Assembly (NCBI RefSeq): GCF_040549525.1
Contig: NZ_JBEPTM010000001.1
Coordinates: 717,226-781,225, forward strand
DNA from: Lacisediminihabitans sp040549525
Lineage (GTDB): Bacteria > Actinomycetota > Actinomycetes > Actinomycetales > Microbacteriaceae
Reading direction: 5' to 3'
DNA length: 64,000 nt
Each line of letters begins with the position of its first letter. Positions within the stretch are counted from its first letter, which is position 1. The notes beneath the pieces are model-generated. The model worked only from the letters and a program-made list of their open reading frames with translations. It had not been told where the DNA came from and ran no database searches. The position numbers were made by a program, and so were the translations under genes. This document shows positions 38,290 through 46,912 of this stretch, in pieces.

Positions 38290-38318
38290 CTCTCCCGGGC
38301 CAGCGCGGCCCGGGAGAG
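38290..38318 (+). terminator. Perfect hairpin terminator after the binding-protein relic
   Basis: A 12-bp stem CTCTCCCGGGCC (38290-38301) pairs with GGCCCGGGAGAG (38307-38318) around AGCGC. No T-run follows, so it may pause rather than stop RNA polymerase. The next start codon is only 30 bases away. Confidence 0.7.
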
Positions 38319-38347
38319 CGTCCTCTCAGCTTCGGAAAGTCCTGCAG

Positions 38348-39811
38348 ATGTCATCACTCGCCAACGCTCCGGCCCTCTCGCCGAAGAAGCGCCGCCAGAC
38401 CCGCATCGGCCTCGTCGCCGGCGGTCTCGCCGCCTACTGGCCTCAGTTTCCGGATCTTCTCCCGCAGCTGCAGCAGTCCTCGGCCTATGTGACATCCCGC
38501 TTCAACGATCTCGACGCCGAGGTCATCGACGTGGGATTCATCTCGGATGCCCAGGAAGCGAACGCCGCCGCCGAGAAGCTGCGCATCGCCGACTGCGACC
38601 TCATCGTCATCTTCCTTACCACCTACCTCACCTCGTCGATGGTGCTGCCGATCGCCCTGCGGTCCAAGACCCCCGTGCTTGTGATCGATCTCCAGCCCAC
38701 CGAGGCAATGGACCACGCGAACTTCGACACCGGCAAGTGGCTCGCCTATTGCGGCCAGTGCCCCGTGCCGGAGGTGGCCAACGTGTTCCGCCGGGCGGGC
38801 ATCCCCTTCCGCTCGGTGTCCGGACACCTGAAGCAGGAATCGGCCTGGGCTCGAATCGACCAGTGGGTACACGCCGCCGGTGTGCGCGCGACCCTTCGCA
38901 CCGCCCGCCACGGCCTGATGGGCCACCTCTATCCCGGCATGCTCGACGTCTCCACCGACCTCACCCTCGTCTCGACCCAGTTCGGGTCGCACGTCGAGGT
39001 GCTCGAATTCGACGACCTGCGCGTGCGGGTGGCCGAGGTGACGGATGCCGAGGTGCGGGACCGCATGGAGCTCGCCAAGTCACTCTTCACGCTCGACCCC
39101 TCGGTGAAGGAGGAGGACTTCGCCTGGGGCGCGAAGGTCTCGGTCGGCCTCGACCGCCTCGTCGACGACTTCGAGCTCGACTCGGCCGCGTATTACCATC
39201 GTGGCCTCCAGGGCGAGCAGCACGAGCGACTCGGTGCGGGTATGATCCTCGGCGCGTCGCTGCTGACCGCCCGGGGCATCCCCTTCGTCGGAGAATACGA
39301 GCTGCGCACCAGCCTCGCGATGCTCGCCGCCCACACCATCGGAGCCGGCGGGTCGTTCACCGAGATCCAGGCTCTCAACTTCTTCGACAACGTGGTGGAG
39401 ATGGGGCATGACGGCCCGGCCCACCTCGCGGTCTCAGAGCGGGATCCGCTGCTTCGCGGCCTCGGGATCTACCACGGCAAGCGAGGCTACGGCGTCTCCG
39501 TCGAGTTCGATGTGAAGCAGGGGCCGGTCACCACCTTCGGCATCGGCCAGGACCGCGACGGCAGCTTCACCTTCATCACCAGCGAGGGCACCGTCGTGCC
39601 CGGCCCGCTGCTCGCGATCGGCAACACGACCTCGCGCGTCGACTTCGGAGGCGACCCCGGCGAGTGGGTGGACGAGTGGTCGCAGACCGGCATCGGGCAT
39701 CACTGGGCGCTCTGCGTCGGGCATCGCGCCGGAGACATCCGCGCCGCCGCCTCGCTGCTCGGCATCGAGCACCGTCACGTCGACATGGCGAGTCTGCCGA
39801 GCTGGCGATGA
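38348..39811 (+). CDS. L-fucose/L-arabinose isomerase family protein
   Basis: A 487-residue protein of the COG2160/COG2407 type (RIGLVAGGLAAYWPQFPDLLPQLQ; DLIVIFLTTYLTSSMVLPIA; YYHRGLQGEQHERLGAGMILGASLL; GAGGSFTEIQALNFFDNVVEMGHDGPAHLA). Metal-binding Glu/His residues expected of ketose-aldose isomerases are present in these blocks. In Microbacteriaceae such genes sit in rhamnose clusters; the true substrate is uncertain because rhaI is present too. GGAAAG precedes the ATG. The stop overlaps rhaM as ATGA. Base composition is much more GC-rich than the cassette upstream. Confidence 0.85.
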   Translation: MSSLANAPALSPKKRRQTRIGLVAGGLAAYWPQFPDLLPQLQQSSAYVTSRFNDLDAEVIDVGFISDAQEANAAAEKLRIADCDLIVIFLTTYLTSSMVLPIALRSKTPVLVIDLQPTEAMDHANFDTGKWLAYCGQCPVPEVANVFRRAGIPFRSVSGHLKQESAWARIDQWVHAAGVRATLRTARHGLMGHLYPGMLDVSTDLTLVSTQFGSHVEVLEFDDLRVRVAEVTDAEVRDRMELAKSLFTLDPSVKEEDFAWGAKVSVGLDRLVDDFELDSAAYYHRGLQGEQHERLGAGMILGASLLTARGIPFVGEYELRTSLAMLAAHTIGAGGSFTEIQALNFFDNVVEMGHDGPAHLAVSERDPLLRGLGIYHGKRGYGVSVEFDVKQGPVTTFGIGQDRDGSFTFITSEGTVVPGPLLAIGNTTSRVDFGGDPGEWVDEWSQTGIGHHWALCVGHRAGDIRAAASLLGIEHRHVDMASLPSWR

Positions 39812-40179
39812 GACGGGTCTGCTTCCAGCTGCAGGTCAAGCCGGGTCATATCGACGCCTACCGGGCGGCGCATGCCGCGGTGTGGGTGGACATGCTCGAG
39901 GCCCTCCACGACACCGGATGGCGCAACTATTCCATCTTTCTGCGTGACGACGGCCTAGTAATCGGCTACTTCGAGACCGAAGACTTGCAGGCCAACTTCG
40001 ACGGGATGGCGGCCGCTCCGGTCAACGCCCGCTGGCAAGCCGCGATGGCCGAGCACTTCGTCGACCTCGACGTGCCTGCCGACCAGGCATTCCTCTACCT
40101 CGACGAGGTCTTCAACCTCGACGACCAGCTCACCAGTCTTCGCACGAACGGCGTCAACCAGAACGGGAACCGATCATGA
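39808..40179 (+). CDS. rhaM: L-rhamnose mutarotase
   Basis: A 123-residue protein that interconverts alpha- and beta-L-rhamnose. Typical blocks are RVCFQLQVKPGHIDAYRAAHAAVW with the catalytic-type His, NYSIFLRDDGLVIGYFE, and the end FLYLDEVFNLD. ATGA overlaps link it to both the isomerase-like gene before and rhaI after. Confidence 0.95.
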   Translation: MRRVCFQLQVKPGHIDAYRAAHAAVWVDMLEALHDTGWRNYSIFLRDDGLVIGYFETEDLQANFDGMAAAPVNARWQAAMAEHFVDLDVPADQAFLYLDEVFNLDDQLTSLRTNGVNQNGNRS

Positions 40180-41342
40180 CAACCTTCTCCGACATCGAAC
40201 CGCTGCTCGCGCAGCAGGCCATCGAGCTGCCCTCTTGGGCGTTCGGCAACTCCGGCACCCGGTTCAAGGTCTTCGGCACCCCCGGCACGCCCCGCACGCC
40301 GCACGAGAAGATTGCCGACGCCGCGCAGGTCAACCGATACACCGCACTGTCCCCCTCGGTGGCACTGCATATCCCGTGGGACCGGGTGGATGACTACGCG
40401 GCCCTCGGCGCCTTCGCGAACGACCACGGAGTCGCCCTCGGCACCGTCAACTCCAACACCTTCCAGGACGACGACTACAAGTTCGGTTCCCTGACGCACT
40501 CAGACCCGAAGATCCGCCAGAAGGCCATCGACCACCACTTCGAGTGCATCGACATCATGGATGCCACCGGCTCGCGTGACCTCAAGATCTGGCTCGCCGA
40601 CGGCACCAACTACCCGGGCCAGCAGGACCTGCGTGCCCGGCAGGACCGCCTGGCGGATTCGCTCGCAGCCATCTACGCCCGCATCGGCGATTCGCAGCGG
40701 ATGGTGCTCGAATACAAGTTCTTCGAGCCCGCTTTTTATCACACGGATGTGCCGGACTGGGGCACCTCGTATGCCCAGGTCGCCGCACTCGGAGACCGTG
40801 CACTGGTCTGCCTCGACACCGGACACCACGCCCCGGGCACTAACATCGAGTTCATCGTCATGCAGCTCCTGCGCCTCGGCAAGCTCGGCTCGTTCGACTT
40901 CAACTCGCGCTTCTACGCCGATGACGACCTCATCGTCGGGGCGGCGGACCCCTTCCAGCTGTTCCGCATCCTCTACGAGGTCATCCGTGGCGGGGGATAC
41001 GGCACCGACTCCGGCGTCGCGTTCATGCTCGACCAGTGCCACAACGTCGAGGACAAGATCCCCGGGCAGATCCGCTCCGTTCTCAACGTGCAGGAGATGA
41101 CCGCGCGCGCGCTGCTCGTCGACACGACGGCGCTGGCGGCGGCGCAGAACGCGGGCGATGTGCTCGGCGCCAACGGCATCCTCATGGACGCCTTCTACAC
41201 CGACGTGCGCGCCGACCTCGCCGCCTGGCGCGAGAGCCGCGGCCTCGCCGGGGACCCGATGGCGGCCTACGCGGCATCCGCATACCAGGCCACAATCACG
41301 GCCGACCGGGTCGGCGGGGTCCAGGCCGGCTGGGGTGCCTGA
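40176..41342 (+). CDS. rhaI: L-rhamnose isomerase
   Basis: A 388-residue enzyme converting L-rhamnose to L-rhamnulose, of the Pseudomonas/actinobacterial RhaI type (xylose-isomerase-like TIM barrel). Recognisable parts are LPSWAFGNSGTRFKVFG, DLKIWLADGTNYPGQQD, MVLEYKFFEPAFYHTDVPDWG, CLDTGHHAPGTNIEF and GKLGSFDFNSRFYADDDLIVG, which carry the metal-binding Glu, Asp and His. It is translationally coupled to rhaM. Confidence 0.95.
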   Translation: MTTFSDIEPLLAQQAIELPSWAFGNSGTRFKVFGTPGTPRTPHEKIADAAQVNRYTALSPSVALHIPWDRVDDYAALGAFANDHGVALGTVNSNTFQDDDYKFGSLTHSDPKIRQKAIDHHFECIDIMDATGSRDLKIWLADGTNYPGQQDLRARQDRLADSLAAIYARIGDSQRMVLEYKFFEPAFYHTDVPDWGTSYAQVAALGDRALVCLDTGHHAPGTNIEFIVMQLLRLGKLGSFDFNSRFYADDDLIVGAADPFQLFRILYEVIRGGGYGTDSGVAFMLDQCHNVEDKIPGQIRSVLNVQEMTARALLVDTTALAAAQNAGDVLGANGILMDAFYTDVRADLAAWRESRGLAGDPMAAYAASAYQATITADRVGGVQAGWGA

Positions 41343-41392
41343 GCGCTCTGCCTGACGCCCACCTATCTGCTTCAACTGGAAGGACTACCAAT

Positions 41393-42358
41393 ATGACCAA
41401 TCCCACTCCCATTGGCCCCATCACGTCGCTACCACCGATGGTAAAAGGATTCGAGCTCCTCTCGGGGTCTCACGGGGAATTGCTGGATCGGGACCTACCT
41501 GCGCCGGACAGGGGCCAAGTAGTGATAGCTGTCAGGATGTCTGGCGTGTGTGCCAGCGAGCTGTACGACTGGATTCAACCGCCACCACAAATGGTTCCCG
41601 TCGGACACGAGCCTGTCGGTGAGGTGGTTGCCGTTGGTGCCGATGTGGCTTTTTGCATCGGTGACTGGGTCACCGGGAGAGTGCTGAGAGCCTTCGCTAG
41701 TCACGTTGTCGCTGAAGCTTCGGATCTGGCGCTCGTCCCATCGAAACTCCGACCAAACGAGGTACTGGGTGAGCCCGTGGGATGCGTCGTTGAGGGCTTA
41801 CGCCGAACGCGCGTAGGAGAGGGCGCTCGCATTGCTGTTATTGGCACAGGTTTCATGGGGCTCGTGATGGTGCAACTACTTGCTCACTCGCTAGCAGGGA
41901 ATGTTACTGCAGTGGATCCGCGAGCAGACGCACGCGGCGCGGCACTCGACAACGGGGCAGACGCGGCTCACTCTCCCGACGAAATGGGAGATGCCACCGA
42001 CAAGTTCGACGTCGTTATCGAAGCGACAGGGGCGCAGTCCGGAATCGATTTGTCCACCCGCTTAGTCCGCCCTCATGGAACCTTGTCAATACTTGGCTAC
42101 CACAGAACCCCACGGGTTGTGGACATGCAGCAGTGGAACTACAAGGCCCTTGATGTCGTCAACGCTCATGTCCGAGACCGTCGCCTACTTCGCGACGCCG
42201 TGGCGATTGGGCTTAACTTAGCAGCTCAAGGGCGAATCGACCCCGGACGGCTGATCACCCATCGTTTCGCTTGTGACGAGATCGACGAGGCATTCGCTAC
42301 GCTTCGCGACAAGCCTGATGGATTTATTAAGGCCGTCATTGACTACCCGATGGAGTGA
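41393..42358 (+). CDS. Zinc-type medium-chain alcohol/sugar dehydrogenase
   Basis: A 321-residue MDR enzyme. The catalytic-domain motif (GVCASELYDW with the zinc Cys, then VGHEPVGEVVAVGADV) and a Rossmann fold (IAVIGTGFMGLVMVQLLA) are present. The four-Cys structural zinc loop is missing, which makes it shorter than usual. It could oxidise rhamnose or a related sugar or aldehyde. AAGGA precedes the ATG. It is less GC-rich than rhaI and the aldolase gene on either side, suggesting later insertion into the operon. Confidence 0.82.
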   Translation: MTNPTPIGPITSLPPMVKGFELLSGSHGELLDRDLPAPDRGQVVIAVRMSGVCASELYDWIQPPPQMVPVGHEPVGEVVAVGADVAFCIGDWVTGRVLRAFASHVVAEASDLALVPSKLRPNEVLGEPVGCVVEGLRRTRVGEGARIAVIGTGFMGLVMVQLLAHSLAGNVTAVDPRADARGAALDNGADAAHSPDEMGDATDKFDVVIEATGAQSGIDLSTRLVRPHGTLSILGYHRTPRVVDMQQWNYKALDVVNAHVRDRRLLRDAVAIGLNLAAQGRIDPGRLITHRFACDEIDEAFATLRDKPDGFIKAVIDYPME

Positions 42359-42464
42359 TTCCCGAATTGGTATCAAATGGCGGAGCGAGAAGTCGTCGTG
42401 ACGCGACACTCATCAACTTCGCCCCTTTCCGACACACAGCTCTCGCCGCAATAGAGGATCATCA

Positions 42465-44501
42465 ATGACTAACCCCACAGCCGCTGAGCTGATCGCTCGC
42501 AGCAACCGTCTCGGGTCCGATCCACGAGTCACCAACTATGCCGGCGGCAATACCTCGGCCAAGGGCACGGATGTCGACCCCGCGACGGGCGAGCCGGTCG
42601 AACTGCTGTGGGTCAAAGGCTCCGGCGGTGACCTCGGCACCCTCACCGAATCGGGTCTCGCGGTGCTGCGCCTCGATCGCCTGCGTGCTCTGGCGAACGT
42701 CTACCCCGGCGTCGAGCGCGAAGACGAGATGGTCGTTGCCTTCGACTACACGCTGCACGGCAAGGGTGGTGCAGCGCCGTCGATCGACACCGCAATGCAC
42801 GGCCTGGTGGATGCCGCTCACGTCGACCACCTTCACCCCGACTCCGGCATCGCCTTCGCGACCGCCGCCGAGGGTGAAACGCTCACCGCACAGGCATTCG
42901 GCGACCGCGTCGTTTGGGTGCCCTGGCGTCGACCGGGGTGGCAGCTCGGCATGGACATCGCCGCCCTGAAGATGGCGAATCCACAGGCCGTCGGCTGCAT
43001 CCTCGGTGGCCACGGCATCACCGCCTGGGGCGACACCTCCGACGAGGCCGAGGCCAATTCGCTCTGGATCATAGAGACCGCCGAGAGCTTCATCGTCGAC
43101 AATGGCCGGGCCGATCCCCTGGGAACCGTCATGGATGGTTACAGCCCCCTGGCCCCGGAATCCCGGGCTTCCCGGGCCGCAGCGCTCGCCCCGACACTGC
43201 GCGGACTCGCCTCCACAGACCGCGCCCAGGTCGGCCACTTCACCGACGCCGAGGTCGTGCTCGACTTCCTCGCCTCCTCCGAGTCGCCTCGCCTCGCAGC
43301 CCTGGGCACCAGCTGCCCGGACCACTTTTTGCGCACCAAGGTCAAGCCGATGCTGCTCGACCTGCCGCCCACGGCATCCCTCGAAGACCAGCTCGCGCGC
43401 TTGCACGAGCTCCACGAGGAATACCGTGCCGACTACCAGGCGTACTACGACCGCAACGCCGTCGAGGGCAGTCCGGCGATCCGAGGCGCAGACCCCCTCG
43501 TGGTGCTCATTCCCGGCATCGGCATGTTCAGCTACGGGGCCAACAAGCAGACCGCCCGCGTCGCAAGCGAGTTCTACATCAATGCGATCAACGTGATGCG
43601 CGGTGCCGAGGCGATCTCGACCTACGCGCCGATCGACGAGGCGGAGAAGTTCCGCATCGAGTACTGGGCACTCGAGGAGGCCAAGCTGCGGCGGATGCCG
43701 AAGGCCAAGCCCCTCGCCACGCGCGTCGCGCTCGTCACCGGGGCGGCATCCGGAATCGGCAAGGCCATCGCCACCCGTCTCGCCGCCGAGGGAGCGTGTG
43801 TCGTGATCGCCGACCTCGACCTCGAGAAAGCGCAGGCCGCCGCCGCCGAGATCGGCAGCACAGACGTCGCGATCGGCGTGCAGGCGAACGTGACCGACGA
43901 GCTGCAGGTTCAGGCGGCCGTGGATGCCGCAGTTCTCGCGTTCGGCGGCCTCGACCTCGTCGTGAACAATGCCGGACTTTCACTCTCCAAGAGCCTGCTC
44001 GAGACCACGGTCGCCGACTGGGACCTGCAGCACGACGTGATGGCAAAGGGCTCGTTCCTGGTCTCCCGCGCCGCCGCGAAGGTGCTCATCGACCAGAAGC
44101 TCGGCGGGGACATCATCTACATCTCCTCGAAGAACTCGGTGTTCGCGGGTCCCAACAACATCGCCTACTCGGCCACCAAGGCCGACCAGGCCCACCAGGT
44201 GCGACTGCTCGCGGCCGAACTCGGTGAATACGGCGTGAAGGTGAACGGCATCAACCCCGACGGCGTCGTGCGGGGATCTGGCATCTTCGCCGGCGGCTGG
44301 GGGGCAAAGCGCGCCGCGGTCTACGGCGTCGACGAGCAGGACCTCGGCAAGTATTACGCCCAGCGCACACTGCTCAAGCGCGAGGTGCTTCCCGAGAACG
44401 TGGCGAACGCCGTCTTCGTGCTCTGCACGAGCGACCTCAGCCACACCACTGGCCTGCACATCCCCGTCGACGCCGGCGTGGCAGCGGCCTTCCTGCGATG
44501 A
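42465..44501 (+). CDS. rhaD: Bifunctional rhamnulose-1-phosphate aldolase / short-chain dehydrogenase
   Basis: A 678-residue fusion. The N-terminal class II aldolase (about 1-400; VDHLHPDSGIAFA holds the zinc-ligand His pair) splits L-rhamnulose-1-phosphate into dihydroxyacetone phosphate and L-lactaldehyde. The C-terminal short-chain dehydrogenase (about 410-678; GAASGIGKAIA for NAD and YSATKADQAH for the Tyr-x-x-x-Lys pair) oxidises lactaldehyde to lactate. The same two-domain protein is sometimes called RhaEW or YuxG. GAGGATC precedes the ATG. Confidence 0.93.
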   Translation: MTNPTAAELIARSNRLGSDPRVTNYAGGNTSAKGTDVDPATGEPVELLWVKGSGGDLGTLTESGLAVLRLDRLRALANVYPGVEREDEMVVAFDYTLHGKGGAAPSIDTAMHGLVDAAHVDHLHPDSGIAFATAAEGETLTAQAFGDRVVWVPWRRPGWQLGMDIAALKMANPQAVGCILGGHGITAWGDTSDEAEANSLWIIETAESFIVDNGRADPLGTVMDGYSPLAPESRASRAAALAPTLRGLASTDRAQVGHFTDAEVVLDFLASSESPRLAALGTSCPDHFLRTKVKPMLLDLPPTASLEDQLARLHELHEEYRADYQAYYDRNAVEGSPAIRGADPLVVLIPGIGMFSYGANKQTARVASEFYINAINVMRGAEAISTYAPIDEAEKFRIEYWALEEAKLRRMPKAKPLATRVALVTGAASGIGKAIATRLAAEGACVVIADLDLEKAQAAAAEIGSTDVAIGVQANVTDELQVQAAVDAAVLAFGGLDLVVNNAGLSLSKSLLETTVADWDLQHDVMAKGSFLVSRAAAKVLIDQKLGGDIIYISSKNSVFAGPNNIAYSATKADQAHQVRLLAAELGEYGVKVNGINPDGVVRGSGIFAGGWGAKRAAVYGVDEQDLGKYYAQRTLLKREVLPENVANAVFVLCTSDLSHTTGLHIPVDAGVAAAFLR

Positions 44502-44538
44502 CTTTCTTCCCTGCTCCGCGGTGCGGAGACACCTCCCC

Positions 44539-45957
44539 GTGACCGAGGCTGTTGCCGCCGTCGATCTCGGCGCGACCAGCGGCCGCGTCATGCTCGGTTT
44601 CGTTGGACACAACAAGCTGAGCGTTCGGCCCGTGGCGCGCTTCCCAAACCTTCCAATTCGCACTCCGGACGGGCTGCACTGGAACATCCTCGAACTTTTC
44701 CGCCATGTGACCGCGGGTCTCGTAGCTGCTGTGCACGAAGAGGCCAGTCTCGCGAGTGCCGGGGTCGACTCTTGGGCCGTCGACTATGCGCTGCTGCGAG
44801 GCGGGCGGATGCTCGGCGCCCCGTTCCACTACCGGGACGAGCGCAATCTGGCCGCGGTCGAAGCCATCCACTCGATTGTCTCTGCCAGGCAGTTGTACGC
44901 GCAAAACGGACTGCAGTATCTGCCGTTCAACACTCTCTACCAGCTCGAGGCCGAGCGCGATTCCGGCCATCTGCGGTTCGCGGATTCAATGCTCCTCATC
45001 CCCGACCTGATCAACTTCTGGCTGACTGGCAAGAGCTTCGCCGAGCGCACAAATGCCTCGACGACCGGCCTCGTCGATATTACGACCGGGGAGTGGAACG
45101 AGGCGCTCATCTCACGGCTCGACCTGCCATCCCGGCTGTTTGCTCCGCTGGTCTCTCCCGGCTCGACCGTCGGCACGCTACTTCCGTCGATTGCCACCGG
45201 ACTGGGGATGTCCGGCAACCTGAACATCGTCGCGGTCGGCTCCCACGACACGGCGTCTGCTGTTGTGGCCATCCCGGCCACCACATCGAACTTCGCCTAC
45301 ATCAGCTGCGGAACCTGGGGGCTCGTCGGCGTCGAGCTCGAGCACCCGGTTCTCAACGAGGCATCGCGACTCGCGAACTTCACCAATGAGGGTGGCGTCG
45401 ATGGCCGGGTGCGCTACCTGCACAACGTGATGGGACTCTGGCTGCTCTCGGAATCGGTTCGCTACTGGGAGCGCTCCGGCGAGACAATCGACCTGACGAC
45501 GCTGCTGGCCCAGGCCTCTGCCGTGAGCAGCACCATATCTGTTTTCGACGTGAACGACCCCCGATTTCTCGCACCCGGCGATATGCCGAGACGGATCGCG
45601 GAGTGGCTGACCGAGCACGACCGGGCGGTTCCGCGGTCCCGCCCCGAGTTCGTGCGCAGCATGATCCAGTCACTCGCCGCAGCGTTCTCGGATGCCGTGT
45701 GTCGGGCGTCCGAGCTTTCCGGAATCCGCGTGGATGTCATCCACATAGTGGGCGGCGGATCGCAAAACGAACTGCTATGCCAGTTGACCGCCGACCTGAG
45801 CGGGGTTCCCGTGCTCGCCGGCCCTGTCGAGGCGACAGCCATCGGCAACGTGCTCATCCAGGCAAGAGCGCAGGGATTTGCCACCGGCTCGCTCGAAGCG
45901 CTCCGATCGCTCGTGGCATCCACCTTCGCGCCGAAGCGGTTCGACCCCGTCCACTGA
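44539..45957 (+). CDS. rhaB: Rhamnulokinase
   Basis: A FGGY-family kinase of about 472 residues that phosphorylates L-rhamnulose at O1. Family blocks are AVDLGATSGRVMLG, the substrate region GVDSWAVDYALL, NTLYQLEAE, SCGTWGLVGVE and IHIVGGGSQNELLCQ. GTG at 44539 is preferred because the family starts right before the AVDLGATSGR block and GGAG is upstream; GTG 44521 would add six residues. It ends the rhamnose operon. Confidence 0.93.
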   Translation: MTEAVAAVDLGATSGRVMLGFVGHNKLSVRPVARFPNLPIRTPDGLHWNILELFRHVTAGLVAAVHEEASLASAGVDSWAVDYALLRGGRMLGAPFHYRDERNLAAVEAIHSIVSARQLYAQNGLQYLPFNTLYQLEAERDSGHLRFADSMLLIPDLINFWLTGKSFAERTNASTTGLVDITTGEWNEALISRLDLPSRLFAPLVSPGSTVGTLLPSIATGLGMSGNLNIVAVGSHDTASAVVAIPATTSNFAYISCGTWGLVGVELEHPVLNEASRLANFTNEGGVDGRVRYLHNVMGLWLLSESVRYWERSGETIDLTTLLAQASAVSSTISVFDVNDPRFLAPGDMPRRIAEWLTEHDRAVPRSRPEFVRSMIQSLAAAFSDAVCRASELSGIRVDVIHIVGGGSQNELLCQLTADLSGVPVLAGPVEATAIGNVLIQARAQGFATGSLEALRSLVASTFAPKRFDPVH

Positions 45958-46912
45958 CTTCCTTGGGTACGCGGCTGGCCCGATATACATTGTTCAAATA
46001 CCGAACCTTTGAATGTCAAGACCAGCGCCGTCAACTCGAATTTTCCACTGGCGAGGCAGCCTTCATTCTCTAGCGGGGCACTACCAAATCCGAGCTGCTC
46101 GGTTCGGAGGTCCAGTTCAAACCGTTCCATCGTTGCGGTGGCCGAGCTGGGGACCCCTATGAATCTGTTCTCAGCCTCGACGGGTGGTCGCCTCCTCATT
46201 CATTGGGGCGCGCAGTGATTGAACCCGTCGACATGTTCAGACAGCGCGATCGCAAGGTTGTTGTCACCTCACAACCTCCTGAATGGCGAAAGAATTCCAG
46301 CTTGAAGAGGGAGATAAATATTTCGGATCTACACCTTTGGCACTGCGATCAAATTCGGCACAGAACGGGCCAGAGAAGCAGGATTGAGCTCGATGCAATA
46401 ATTTCACCGTCTCGCACCTCTGGGCGTGGCCGAATAGCCTGCAAATGGCGGGCGCTTCATCGCTTTCTCGAAGCCCGATTATCTTCCCATTCTCATTGAA
46501 TTTGTTTTCGCGAGGCAAATGGAAATGGACCAATTAATATTCGGTCTGCTCGGTCACTCCTGGACCGTCGTGCCCTCATCGAGCACTCCCCGTCTTACCG
46601 ACCGACAAAGCAGTCTGCGCTTGGAAAAGAGAGCACCACCGCCTTCCGTTTTGAACCGTTTCACTGTATATTCTTATTCGTCCTGTCTGAAGAGCCAATC
46701 GTCGCTGCCGGCGACAATCGGGTTCTCGAACATCTTTGGTAGCAACCACTCACGGTTGCGCGGGAGTCATCGCAATCTTTCCGATCAGTGCTTAGTTCGT
46801 CGTGGCGCGGCGGGCGTTTAAGTCGGATCGCACTCAAGAGAGCTTCGAGGATGATGCTGGGTTCTCCACTCTTATCGCTTATGCCGGTCTTCGGAACGCT
46901 GAAAGGTTCGTG
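45958..46912. other. Gene-free stretch between rhaB and the second GH99-like gene
   Basis: About 955 bp with no gene I can support. On the minus strand near 45965-46199 a frame reads ENRFIGVPSSATATMERFEL and ELTALVLTFKGSVF, which has some coding look and may be the tail of a lost gene of unknown family. The remainder is AT-richer than the operon and could hold the promoter for 46913. Confidence 0.35.

Noticed and set aside
42914..44227. 437-codon frame inside the aldolase/dehydrogenase gene
   Set aside because: Arg/Pro/His-rich shadow of a well-supported enzyme.
45462..46199. Minus-strand frame overlapping the end of rhaB
   Set aside because: Mostly antisense to rhaB; only the part beyond rhaB has faint coding look and no family match.
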